DNA of 64,000 nt, taken from NCBI RefSeq assembly GCF_927798095.1, contig NZ_CAKMMF010000012.1:1-64000 (forward strand). The letters run 5' to 3'. This stretch comes from Paenibacillus plantiphilus (GTDB lineage: Bacteria; Bacillota; Bacilli; Paenibacillales; Paenibacillaceae). Shown piece by piece: positions 1 to 7,917 of this stretch. The notes under the pieces are model-generated. The model did not search any database and was not told the DNA's origin. It worked only from the letters and a program-made list of their open reading frames with translations. A program made the position numbers and the translations under genes. Every line of letters starts with the position of its first letter. Positions within the stretch are counted from its first letter, which is position 1.

Positions 1-2129
1 GTGATGACTCCGTAACGAGCTCGAAGCTTGCCCGAGGCGCGGTGGTGGAACATTCACTAGCCGAAAAAGCGGTGACAAGTTCGAAGCTGGCGCGCGGAGC
101 GGTGGTTGAGGAGTCACTGGCGGAAGGCGCAGTGACAGGGTCGAAGCTGGCGCGCGGAGCGGTGGTTGAGGAGTCACTGGCGGAAGGCGCAGTGACAGGA
201 TCGAAGCTGGCACGCGGAGCGGTGGTTGAGGAGTCACTGGCGGAAGGCGCAGTGACAGGGTCGAAGCTGGCGCGCGGAGCGGTGGTTGAGGAGTCACTGG
301 CGGAAGGCGCAGTGACGGGTTCGAAGCTGGCGCGCGGAGCGGTGGTTGAGGAGTCACTGGCGGAAGGCGCAGTGACGGGGTCGAAGCTGGCACGCGGAGC
401 GGTGGTTGAGGAGTCACTGGCGGATAGCGCAGTGACGGGGTCGAAGCTGGCACGCGGAGCGGTGGTTGAGGAGTCACTGGCGGATAGCGCAGTGACGGGG
501 TCGAAGCTGGCGCGCGGAGCGGTGGTTGAGGAGTCACTGGCGGAAGGCGCAGTGACTGGGTCGAAGCTTGCGCGCGGAGCGGTGGTTGAGGAGTCACTGG
601 CGGATAGCGCAGTGACGGGGTCGAAGCTAGCGCGCGGAGCGGTGGTTGAGGAGTCACTGGCGGATGGCGTAGTGACAGGGTCAAAGCTGGCACGCGGAGC
701 GGTGGTTGAGGAATCACTGGCAGAAGGCGCAGTGACAGGGTCGAAGTTAGCGCGCGGAGCGGTGGTTGAGGAGTTACTGGCGGAAGGCGCAGTGACAGGG
801 TCGAAGCTAGCGCGCGGAGCGGTGGTTGAGGAGTCACTGGCGGAAGGCGCAGTGACAGGGTCGAAGTTAGCGCGCGGAGCGGTGGTTGAGGAGTCACTGG
901 CGGAAGGCGCAGTGACAGGTTCGAAGCTAGCGCGCGGAGCGGTGGTTGAGGAGTCACTGGCGGAAGGCGCAGTGACAGGGTCGAAGCTAGCGCGCGGAGC
1001 GGTGGTTGAGGAGTCACTGGCGGAAGGCGCAGTGACAGGGTCGAAGCTAGCGCGCGGAGCGGTGGTTGAGGAATCACTGGCGGAAGGCGCAGTGACAGGG
1101 TCGAAGCTAGCTCACGGAGCGGTATGTGAGGAAACGCTTGGCGAAAGTGTGGTTACAAGCTCGAAGCTTGCGTATGGTGCAGTCGTGGAAGAGACGCTCA
1201 GCGACGGCGCAGTGACGAGCACGAAGCTTGCACGCGGAGCAGTAAGCGAAGAATCACTGTCCGAAGGAGCAGTGACGAGCACGAAGCTTGCACGCGGAGC
1301 AGTAAGCGAAGAATCACTGTCCGATGGAGCAGTGACGAGCACGAAGCTGGCGCACGGCGCAGTAAGTGAACAATCACTGTCCGATGGAGCAGTGACGAGC
1401 TCAAAGCTGGCACGCGGAGCGGTAAGTGAAGAATCACTGTCCGAGGGAGCAGTGACAGGCACGAAGCTGGCGCACGGAGCAGTAAGTGAACAATCACTGT
1501 CCGATGGCTCAGTTACAAGTGCGAAGCTTGCCCACAATGCAGTAGGTACAACTGCTCTGCAGGATGGGGCTATTACAGCGGAAAAGCTTGCACCAGGCCT
1601 GCTTCAACTTCAACATCAGCAGCTGTCGATCACGGAAGGAACGCTTACAGGCGATTGTCTGGTCGATGGGTCCATATCATCTGGGAAACTGTCAATCGGC
1701 GCCGTTACCGCAGAAGCAATCGCTCCTGGTTCTATCCATGCAGAGCATCTTGCTGCCGGTCTCTTGACCGCCCCTTCAGAGACGAGACTAGACGACTTGA
1801 ACGGGCAGCTTTTGCTAGACGGTACTGTAGGAGTCAGCAAGCTTGATTTCATACCTGTTGCAACAAGCAGAGCCCATGCTGGAGCTTGCCAGCAATTCGG
1901 CATGGCAGCGTATGATTTTAAAGGTCAAGGCGAGCAGATAGATGTAACTATCGTTTTCGATGTTCCCTTTGCTGATGATGCCTATGTTATTGTTGCCACT
2001 GCGGATCAACCCTCCTGCTACGCCTGTGTGAAGACCAAAGTGGCATCCGCTGTGCAGGTGACCATCGTCCGAACACGTATTTCCCCTGAGCCCAAAGGCT
2101 TCTTGAACTGGATCGCAATCGGCATTTAA
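1..2129 (+). CDS. Repetitive surface-type protein with WIAG-tail-like C-terminus (5' partial)
   Basis: The reading frame is open at the left edge of the window, so the true start lies outside. From about residue 1 to 505 of the visible part the protein is a run of 20-residue units with the core VTGSKLARGAVVEESLAEGA. The units are almost identical in the first two thirds and more diverged near the end. A non-repetitive C-terminal domain of about 110 residues follows. It contains CQQFG and CYAC cysteines and ends in NWIAIGI, which resembles the WIAG-tail domain I recall from Paenibacillus repeat proteins. The Ser/Thr-rich repeats would suit glycosylation, and the glycosyltransferases begin about 840 bases downstream on the same strand. 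An acceptor role is inferred from this context only. Confidence 0.8.
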   Translation, partial: DDSVTSSKLARGAVVEHSLAEKAVTSSKLARGAVVEESLAEGAVTGSKLARGAVVEESLAEGAVTGSKLARGAVVEESLAEGAVTGSKLARGAVVEESLAEGAVTGSKLARGAVVEESLAEGAVTGSKLARGAVVEESLADSAVTGSKLARGAVVEESLADSAVTGSKLARGAVVEESLAEGAVTGSKLARGAVVEESLADSAVTGSKLARGAVVEESLADGVVTGSKLARGAVVEESLAEGAVTGSKLARGAVVEELLAEGAVTGSKLARGAVVEESLAEGAVTGSKLARGAVVEESLAEGAVTGSKLARGAVVEESLAEGAVTGSKLARGAVVEESLAEGAVTGSKLARGAVVEESLAEGAVTGSKLAHGAVCEETLGESVVTSSKLAYGAVVEETLSDGAVTSTKLARGAVSEESLSEGAVTSTKLARGAVSEESLSDGAVTSTKLAHGAVSEQSLSDGAVTSSKLARGAVSEESLSEGAVTGTKLAHGAVSEQSLSDGSVTSAKLAHNAVGTTALQDGAITAEKLAPGLLQLQHQQLSITEGTLTGDCLVDGSISSGKLSIGAVTAEAIAPGSIHAEHLAAGLLTAPSETRLDDLNGQLLLDGTVGVSKLDFIPVATSRAHAGACQQFGMAAYDFKGQGEQIDVTIVFDVPFADDAYVIVATADQPSCYACVKTKVASAVQVTIVRTRISPEPKGFLNWIAIGI
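42..1560 (+). repeat. About 25 tandem 60-bp in-frame repeats
   Basis: The unit is exactly 60 bases (20 codons) and stays in register from near the left edge to about 1560. Units between about 100 and 1120 are nearly identical at DNA level, which points to recent expansion or homogenisation. Units from about 1120 onward differ at many codons. Variation within the conserved part is concentrated at the GG(G/A/T) before TCGAAG and at an E-G versus D-S residue pair. Confidence 0.95.
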
Positions 2130-2190
2130 AATAATTGAAATGACTGACGCTGTAGGCGCAGCGCTTATAACTCCTTTTATGGAATAATAA

Positions 2191-2240
2191 ATAAAAAATA
2201 CCGTCAGTCCACGCTTGATGTGGATTTGGCGGTATTTGCA
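2191..2240. terminator. Bidirectional terminator between convergent genes
   Basis: AAATACCG (2196-2203) pairs with CGGTATTT (2230-2237). An inner CCAC/GTGG stem lies in the loop, and there are A-rich and T-rich flanks. It sits between the repeat-protein gene and the gene facing it. Confidence 0.7.
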
Positions 2241-2281
2241 ATGTGGCGAGAAAGGGGCGCAAGCGCTCCCTGCCCAGCCTT

Positions 2282-2755
2282 TTATCTGCAAGGGAGATAG
2301 CGGTAGTCGTTGCGGAGATTTGACCGGTTAATGATGGTCAGTTTGCCGGTTGAGCCAAGCCTGATCGTATAAAATATGACTTGTCTCTGCGGAAATCCTC
2401 CGGTCAGTACAGCCCTCACTCTAATGAGATTAGATTTGCAGCGTATGATGCGCAAGGATATGACCCTCACCAGTACGGGGCCGGGGTCTCCAACGATGAC
2501 ATATAGCCGACCTCGATGAACGATCGTTTTCAAATTGCATAACAGCCTTCTGCTGAAGCAAACACTCCAATACCTGCGAAAAAAAGCAAATACTTTGGCG
2601 CGTGTGCTGAAACGAAGTGGGAGCTGCGCGTATTCGTCGCCACCCACTACGATAACTTTACGATTCCTGCTGGAATCGAACACTTTAAACCAAGAAATCT
2701 CGGCCTGATTGATGAATTTCCTTAATGCCTGTTTCAACAACAGGTTATCTGACAT
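2282..2755 (-). CDS. Small conserved protein, distant resemblance to IseA-type DL-endopeptidase inhibitors
   Basis: This is a 157-residue basic protein on the minus strand, with an AAGGAGG ribosome binding site eight bases before the ATG, so the gene is probably expressed. The pattern GDEYAQLP...STRAKVFAFFRRYWS, then a GRLYVIVGDPGP strand and a final YRYLP, recalls the IseA (YoeB) family. That match is from memory and is weak. There is no signal peptide, whereas IseA itself is secreted, so a cytoplasmic relative or another function remains possible. It stands alone, convergent to the repeat protein and divergent from the glycosyltransferase run. Confidence 0.6.
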   Translation of the reverse strand: MSDNLLLKQALRKFINQAEISWFKVFDSSRNRKVIVVGGDEYAQLPLRFSTRAKVFAFFRRYWSVCFSRRLLCNLKTIVHRGRLYVIVGDPGPVLVRVISLRIIRCKSNLIRVRAVLTGGFPQRQVIFYTIRLGSTGKLTIINRSNLRNDYRYLPCR

Positions 2756-2968
2756 TTTTCAAAACCTCCTTCCTCTTACAATATGTAGGGGGACAGATTG
2801 CGTTCAGAGGAATCCGCCCTTATGAAGTAAACCCGTACATCCTGCGGGGCAAAAGCCTTCACGTACAATAGCCGTTCCTTCTTGTCTGCCGTGTCCATAC
2901 AATGGTTTATAAAAAAGTCTGTTTGCATCCTAGCTTCTAGCTTCGCATTTCACTCAGAGGTGATAACG

Positions 2969-4045
2969 ATGATCAAGCCCTCCGGCGGTAAAAGAAGAGC
3001 CGCGCTGCATGCACAAAGCCGGCGAAGCGGAGCCATCGTCGGCACAAGCAAATTGCAGATGCGTTCGATGCGCAGGACACGGATACGAACTACCGGACGA
3101 ACAAGGCTAGCCTCCAGAATAATGAACCGCAAAACCAGATCGTTACGGCATTGGCGGATTCGACACCGTCTCAGCTATCGCAATGTGCATCGCAGTCAAA
3201 GGGAGTCGCCTGTAAGTGAGAGCAGAAATGCAGACACTCATAATAGAGGGCTCTCCCCTCATGCTGAAACAGCAGCAGAGCTGCAAACTACAGCAGCATT
3301 GCCAACCGCGGCAGCTCCATATGTTTCCGTCATCATTCCGGTTATGAACGAACGGCGGACGATTGGCCGTGTAATCCGCGAAGCTTCTCGTATTCATCAG
3401 CATGTCGAGGTCATCGTAGTCGCTAATGGCTCTAAGGATGGATCGGCCGCTATCGCAGCGAGAAACGGTGCGCGAGTGATTGAATTCGCTGAACCGCTAG
3501 GCCACGATGTCGGACGAAGTGTGGGCGCGAACGCTGCCAGAGGCCATGTGCTGCTGTTCATTGATGGAGACATGGTTATTCCGACGGCATCGCTGAAGCC
3601 GTTCATCCATGCTGTCCAGCGCGACGGTATTGACGTTGCATTGAACGACTATTCAGGACCGACCAACAGGCCGATTGTTCATAGTGTCGTACTGGCGAAG
3701 CACGCATTGAACGCCATGCTGGGCCGTCCAGATTTGAATGGAACATCAATGACTGCGGTTCCGCATGCGATCAGTCGCCGAGCGCTGGATAGGATTGGCG
3801 CGGAGGCGCTCTCTGTTCCCCCTCTTGCACATGCGCGGGCGGTGCAACTCGGTCTTCATGTCAGGGCGGTTAAGCATGTGAATGTAGGAAAGCTGAACCT
3901 TCCAAGAACGAGACGTGAACGGAGCAACCCTCTGGAGACGTTAATTGTGGGTGATCATTTGGAGGCAATTGAATGGTTGACGCAGCAGAGCGGAGCACGT
4001 GGAGGCTATAAGGATACGATGCGAAATCGCGAAATAGTGAGGTGA
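2969..4045 (+). CDS. GT2-type (GT-A fold) glycosyltransferase with Arg-rich N-terminal tail
   Basis: The protein has 358 residues. The ATG at 2969 follows AGAGGTGAT; an in-frame ATG at 2882 has no comparable site. Residues 1-80 are strongly basic (many R and K, with S and T). A GT-A domain begins near residue 117 with SVIIPVMNE, a [12 protein letters not shown] nucleotide-binding strand and the metal-binding DGD of LLFIDGDM at about 199-201. It should transfer a sugar from a nucleotide donor in the cytoplasm; acceptor and donor are unknown. It is the first gene of a glycosyltransferase run and is paralogous to the next gene over its C-terminal 200 residues (shared GRPDLN/G, PHA and RSNP motifs). 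Confidence 0.88.
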   Translation: MIKPSGGKRRAALHAQSRRSGAIVGTSKLQMRSMRRTRIRTTGRTRLASRIMNRKTRSLRHWRIRHRLSYRNVHRSQRESPVSESRNADTHNRGLSPHAETAAELQTTAALPTAAAPYVSVIIPVMNERRTIGRVIREASRIHQHVEVIVVANGSKDGSAAIAARNGARVIEFAEPLGHDVGRSVGANAARGHVLLFIDGDMVIPTASLKPFIHAVQRDGIDVALNDYSGPTNRPIVHSVVLAKHALNAMLGRPDLNGTSMTAVPHAISRRALDRIGAEALSVPPLAHARAVQLGLHVRAVKHVNVGKLNLPRTRRERSNPLETLIVGDHLEAIEWLTQQSGARGGYKDTMRNREIVR

Positions 4046-4049
4046 GCGT

Positions 4050-5291
4050 ATGCGGGGGTCCATAGCGATGACATCCGGCTTTCAAAGTAAGGGACTTCGA
4101 CGCAGATCCCGCTCCATGTCCTTGTCGCGGCAGAACAAATCAGCAGGCAGCCCCCTTTCCGAGCGGCTGCGCAAAACTGCTGATGTCGCACATTCCTCAC
4201 GGCTGCATAAATCGGCTCAAGTCGCACGTTCCTCACGATTGCATAAATCCGCTCAAGTCGCACGTTCCTCACGGTTGCATAAATCCGCTCAAGTCGCATA
4301 TTCCTCACGACTGCGCAAATCCGTTCAAGTCGCTCATACCCCGCGATTGAGAAGAGCGTATGCGGAGGGCCGGCTTGCAGCAGCATGCTTTGGCGGCGGG
4401 AATGCTCCTGCTGATTCGAAGAGGCTTCAACTGCTGCTCAATGAAAGCTGGACTCGCTGCAGCAAGTACCGTGGAGGAACGCGTCTTACAGACAGCATGC
4501 TCCGCGAGGGGCAATCCTTCTCGGAAGGCTTCATGGATGCGCTGCATGCTCCCCGGCAAGTGTGGCTCCCTGTTCCTCTGTTAAAGTCAGCCTCTGCTGT
4601 CGTGCTTGCTTGCGGTGGAATGATCGCTGCCGACGTCCTTCAAGAGCTTGTTAGATTGCCGCTCCAGGAAATTATCGTTGTCGCTGATGGATGGGATGCC
4701 AGCACGCTCGTTATGGCCAGAAGCCATCCCGGCGTAACGATTGTTCACATCAGCCAAGAGATTGGCGATGATGCCGGACGTTCACTTGGCGCAAAATTGA
4801 ACGGTTCTGAAATTATGCTGTTCGTAGACGGCCGCAGAAGAATCGGCGCAGAATATTTGGCTCATTACCTGAACGCAATTGATGGAGGAGCAGATATTGC
4901 ATTGAACGATGTGACCGGACGACTTGGCTCGTTCCGGCAATGGGATGATCTGTCCCGGGTGAGAGCATTCATGAACTGGTCGCTTGGACGGCCGGATCTG
5001 GGGGCCAACTCAGTCACAGCACTCCCTCATGCTTGGTCGCATGAAAGCTTAAAGGCAATCGGTACAAGCGCCCTCGCTGTTCCAGCGCTTGCACAGCAAG
5101 CAGCGATTGGGCATAAGCTTCGGTTTGTGGCATGCCCGTGTGATCGGAGCAACCCTATTGAAGCAGCAGCCGCAGATGCAGTCGGCGATCATTTCGAGGC
5201 GCTGCAAGCTGCTATGCAGCAGCAGGGCAACCGGCTAGACCTGCCTGACCGGGTCAGACGCCGCAGCATAGCGGGAGGTGGCTGGCAATGA
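4050..5291 (+). CDS. Degenerate GT2 paralogue with 12-residue repeats, DXD lost
   Basis: The protein has 413 residues and starts five bases after the previous stop, behind AGGTGAG. Residues 37-96 are five to six copies of a basic 12-residue unit (core SSRLHKSAQVAR). The segment around 148-164 (SMLREGQSFSEGFMDAL) resembles the Gly-aromatic tail of neighbouring enzymes. From about residue 205 it aligns with the upstream glycosyltransferase (DAGRSLGAK, GRPDLG, ALPHA, RSNPIE). However, the PVMNE donor loop is replaced and the metal site reads VDGRRRI instead of IDGDMVI. I infer a non-catalytic or altered partner, perhaps a scaffold, because the reading frame is intact and well conserved. Confidence 0.8.
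   Translation: MRGSIAMTSGFQSKGLRRRSRSMSLSRQNKSAGSPLSERLRKTADVAHSSRLHKSAQVARSSRLHKSAQVARSSRLHKSAQVAYSSRLRKSVQVAHTPRLRRAYAEGRLAAACFGGGNAPADSKRLQLLLNESWTRCSKYRGGTRLTDSMLREGQSFSEGFMDALHAPRQVWLPVPLLKSASAVVLACGGMIAADVLQELVRLPLQEIIVVADGWDASTLVMARSHPGVTIVHISQEIGDDAGRSLGAKLNGSEIMLFVDGRRRIGAEYLAHYLNAIDGGADIALNDVTGRLGSFRQWDDLSRVRAFMNWSLGRPDLGANSVTALPHAWSHESLKAIGTSALAVPALAQQAAIGHKLRFVACPCDRSNPIEAAAADAVGDHFEALQAAMQQQGNRLDLPDRVRRRSIAGGGWQ
4158..4337 (+). repeat. 36-bp in-frame tandem repeats
   Basis: Five consecutive units of 36 bases encode a 12-residue basic motif, with a sixth degenerate unit. The three central units are nearly identical, suggesting recent slippage or unequal exchange. Confidence 0.9.
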
Positions 5292-6034
5292 TGCGCACCA
5301 GTATCATCATTCCGAGCTATAATGCGATAGACCTGCTGCAGCAAGCCGTGAACGCAATACGCCTCTATACGGATGCAAGCGAAACCCCCTATGAGATCAT
5401 CGTTGTCGACAATGGCTCAACTGACGGTACAGGCGAGTGGTGTGTGAAGGAAGGGATCAGCCTCATATCTCTGCCAGTCAATACAGGCTTCCCTACGGCA
5501 TGCAACAGGGGTTTGCGCATCGCTTCCGGGGAATATCTCCTGCTTCTCAATAATGATGTAACGGTTTCTCATGGCTGGCTCTCCGGCTTGCTGCGCGCCC
5601 TTCACAGCAGCCTAGAGGTCGGAATTGTAGGGCCGGTTACTAATTATGCAAGCGGCAAGCAGCAGGTGGACTATGCCGTGCCTTCAATGGCTGATTTCCA
5701 CGGAATCGCCTCAGCAGTCGGACGCGAGCAACGGGGGCGCACAGAGCCGATGCTGCGTCTAATCGGCTTCTGCATGCTGTTCAAGCGGGAATTGTACGAG
5801 CGAATAGGCGAGCTTGACGAGCGTTTTGCACCCGGACATTACGAGGATGATGATTACTGCCTGCGGGCGCGAATGAACGGCTTCGGTCTGCTGATGTGCC
5901 ATGATGTGCTCGTTTTCCATGAAGGCAGCGCCAGCTTCAAGCGGGGCAGTCTGGGAGAGCTTCAGTCGCTGGTCGCACGCAATCGTCAGTTGTTTATTGA
6001 AAAGTGGCAGGTTGATCCGACGATTTTTATATAG
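5288..6034 (+). CDS. GT2 family glycosyltransferase (rhamnosyltransferase-like)
   Basis: The 248-residue protein overlaps the previous stop by four bases (ATGA), a sign of translational coupling. The GT-A domain is complete: SIIIPSYN at the start, IIVVDNGSTDGT, the LLNNDV metal site, and EDDDYCLRARMNG, the acidic catalytic segment of rhamnosyltransferase-like GT2 enzymes. It has no basic tail. The nearest relative in the window is the GT-A domain of the gene at 7918 (shared GPVTNY, LTGFC/LIGFC and YEDDDY). Confidence 0.9.
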   Translation: MMRTSIIIPSYNAIDLLQQAVNAIRLYTDASETPYEIIVVDNGSTDGTGEWCVKEGISLISLPVNTGFPTACNRGLRIASGEYLLLLNNDVTVSHGWLSGLLRALHSSLEVGIVGPVTNYASGKQQVDYAVPSMADFHGIASAVGREQRGRTEPMLRLIGFCMLFKRELYERIGELDERFAPGHYEDDDYCLRARMNGFGLLMCHDVLVFHEGSASFKRGSLGELQSLVARNRQLFIEKWQVDPTIFI

Positions 6035-6072
6035 CTATACAGAAAGATTGGGTTACTTAGGAGGTCGTTCTT

Positions 6073-6795
6073 GTGAAAGCTGTTATATTGGCCGGCGGGA
6101 CGGGAACCAGACTTTTGCCCCTTACGAGGCTGATGAACAAACATCTGCTTCCAGTTGGGAAGCTTCCCATGATTTGCTATAGCATCAACAAGCTGAAGGA
6201 AGCGGGAATTACGGAAATTATGCTCGTGACCGGACGTCATGCAGCAGGCTCGTTTATTGAATTTCTTGGCAGCGGGCGAGAGTACGGGGTATCGCTTACT
6301 TACCGGATTCAAGAGGAAGCCGGAGGTATTGCTCAGGCGCTTGAGCTTGCGCAATCCTTTGTCGGCGCGGATCGGAAATTTGCTGTGCTGCTGGGCGATA
6401 ATTTGTTCGAGGAGCCGCTCAATTCGCATCTTGAACGTTTCCGGCAGCAGCAGGGAGGGGCGATGGTGCTGCTCAAGCAGGTTCCTGATCCGCATCGTTA
6501 TGGCGTGCCTGTCTTTGACTCTAATGGCCGCATCACGCGAATCGATGAGAAGCCGGTTATTCCGCGAAGCGATCGCTGTGTGACGGGAATTTATTTGTTC
6601 GATGAGAGTGTTTTCTCGCTCATTGCGCATCAAGAGCCCTCGATGCGAGGGGAATTGGAAATTACCGATGTCAACAATACGTATGCTGCGCAAGGAATGC
6701 TGGAATATGGCGAGCTAAGCGGCTGGTGGACGGATGCGGGCACTTTCGAATCGCTGCTGGAAGCGTCAGTGAAGCTGATGGAGTTATCGCCATGA
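6073..6795 (+). CDS. RmlA-like glucose-1-phosphate nucleotidyltransferase
   Basis: The 240-residue protein starts at a GTG about nine bases after AGGAGG. It opens with ILAGGTGTRLLPLT, the signature of sugar-1-phosphate nucleotidyltransferases, followed by NKHLLPVGKLPMI, LLGDNLFE and a late WWTDAGTFESLLEA. It should make an NDP-hexose (dTDP- or UDP-glucose type) as a donor for the surrounding transferases. It belongs to the short form of the family, without the C-terminal extension of long RmlA enzymes. No rmlB or rmlC is visible, so the activated sugar may be used as such or modified by the SDR enzymes downstream. Confidence 0.9.
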   Translation: MKAVILAGGTGTRLLPLTRLMNKHLLPVGKLPMICYSINKLKEAGITEIMLVTGRHAAGSFIEFLGSGREYGVSLTYRIQEEAGGIAQALELAQSFVGADRKFAVLLGDNLFEEPLNSHLERFRQQQGGAMVLLKQVPDPHRYGVPVFDSNGRITRIDEKPVIPRSDRCVTGIYLFDESVFSLIAHQEPSMRGELEITDVNNTYAAQGMLEYGELSGWWTDAGTFESLLEASVKLMELSP

Positions 6796-7871
6796 AAGGC
6801 AGCAGAAACGTGAGCGTGCCAAGCCCCCATGCTCTTGCGGCAGGCAGGGGCGAGCCGCGCAATAAGAAAGAGGGCAGACCATCCGCGAAGAGGGGCTCGC
6901 GCACGTCTAAGAAACGGACAAGATTGGGGATTCGCCACGGTCACGGTTCCAAGCGGCTGGCTCCGGCTCGCAGGAAGCGGCAGCCAAGTGATAAACAGCT
7001 GAACATGAGCCCTGCCAGCGATAGTCAAATCCAGCAGGAGCACGGGACTTCCGCCTTTCATGCAGGCTATGAATTAGGTCTGTATGAGGGCGGTGAGGAG
7101 CTTCTGGAGCAATCCGTTCCGCAGCATGTGCTGCTGCCGGATGTGAGTCTGCGGGATGTTATCGCTGCAGGTGTTGACGTGATGAGCCAGAGATTCATCC
7201 CCCTCATTAGTGTGCATGAGGTGTTCGCAGAGATGGAGCATGCGATGGCAGCAGAGCAGCCCTATGCAGTCGTCAGGCTTGGCGACGGGGAGCTGCTGGC
7301 CTTGTCGCAGGAGGTTGTCTATGATGGGCCGACGGTGCAGCGCGAAGGCAAATTTCTGCCTTATGCGGGTGTGAATCCGCCTGATCTGGCGGCGAGGGAT
7401 CAGCTTGCCCTGGCCGTGCGGCATGGCGGGATCGTCGTCGGTGTGCCATTGTCGAGGCGGAAGCATTTTCAACCCCTTCTCCATTCGGTTCTGCGCGGTC
7501 ATGGCATCGATCCAGCTTCGCTGCGGCTGACAACCTCTACAATTAACTATGGTCTGTATCAAGAGGGCTTGCTGCAGGGACTTCTGACGGGCAAGAAGCT
7601 GCTTCTCATTGGCAATGCTGCTCATCAGCTTGCTCATATGCTGCAGGAGCGGGGATATATCGTCTCAGGCATGATTAGCCCAGTTAACGGATTCCCGGAT
7701 ATTGAACGCGTCATGTCTGAGGTGCAGCATGCTGTATTTGATCTGGCGCTAGTCTCCGCTGGCATTCCCGCTGTTGTGCTGTGCTGGCGCATTGCTGCGG
7801 AGAGAGGCAAGGTCGCGCTTGATTTCGGCCATATGGCCGATACGATCATCAAGGGTCAGGTGATGCTGTAG
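6792..7871 (+). CDS. GT-D fold glycosyltransferase with Lys/Arg tail and Gly-aromatic motif
   Basis: The protein has 359 residues. The ATG at 6792 overlaps the upstream stop (ATGA) and is preferred over an earlier in-frame start. Residues 1-69 are a Lys/Arg-rich disordered tail. Residues 88-101 (AFHAGYELGLYEGG) are the Gly-aromatic motif. The catalytic domain follows, with VVRLGDGELLAL (162-171), the D-x-E core of the GT-D fold, then VVGVPLSRR and LLLIGNAAH. GT-D enzymes are known from glycosylation of Ser-rich surface proteins, which fits a protein glycosylation island. The donor is not predictable. Confidence 0.82.
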   Translation: MKGSRNVSVPSPHALAAGRGEPRNKKEGRPSAKRGSRTSKKRTRLGIRHGHGSKRLAPARRKRQPSDKQLNMSPASDSQIQQEHGTSAFHAGYELGLYEGGEELLEQSVPQHVLLPDVSLRDVIAAGVDVMSQRFIPLISVHEVFAEMEHAMAAEQPYAVVRLGDGELLALSQEVVYDGPTVQREGKFLPYAGVNPPDLAARDQLALAVRHGGIVVGVPLSRRKHFQPLLHSVLRGHGIDPASLRLTTSTINYGLYQEGLLQGLLTGKKLLLIGNAAHQLAHMLQERGYIVSGMISPVNGFPDIERVMSEVQHAVFDLALVSAGIPAVVLCWRIAAERGKVALDFGHMADTIIKGQVML

Positions 7872-7917
7872 TCCGAAGGAGCGCAATAGGAAGTGAAGCA
7901 GGTAGGAGTGAGCTTTC

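Noticed and set aside
1112-1537. Minus-strand open frames across the 60-bp repeat region
   Set aside because: They follow from the period being divisible by three and from codon bias of the plus-strand repeats. They have no start signal and a repetitive low-complexity product.
42-1560. CRISPR-like look of the regular 60-bp repeats
   Set aside because: There are no unique spacers, the repeats are contiguous and in frame, and they encode a protein.
2882-2968. Upstream extension of the first glycosyltransferase with a hydrophobic start
   Set aside because: The extension has no ribosome binding site, while AGAGGTGAT lies before the ATG at 2969. The apparent signal-like segment is probably not translated.
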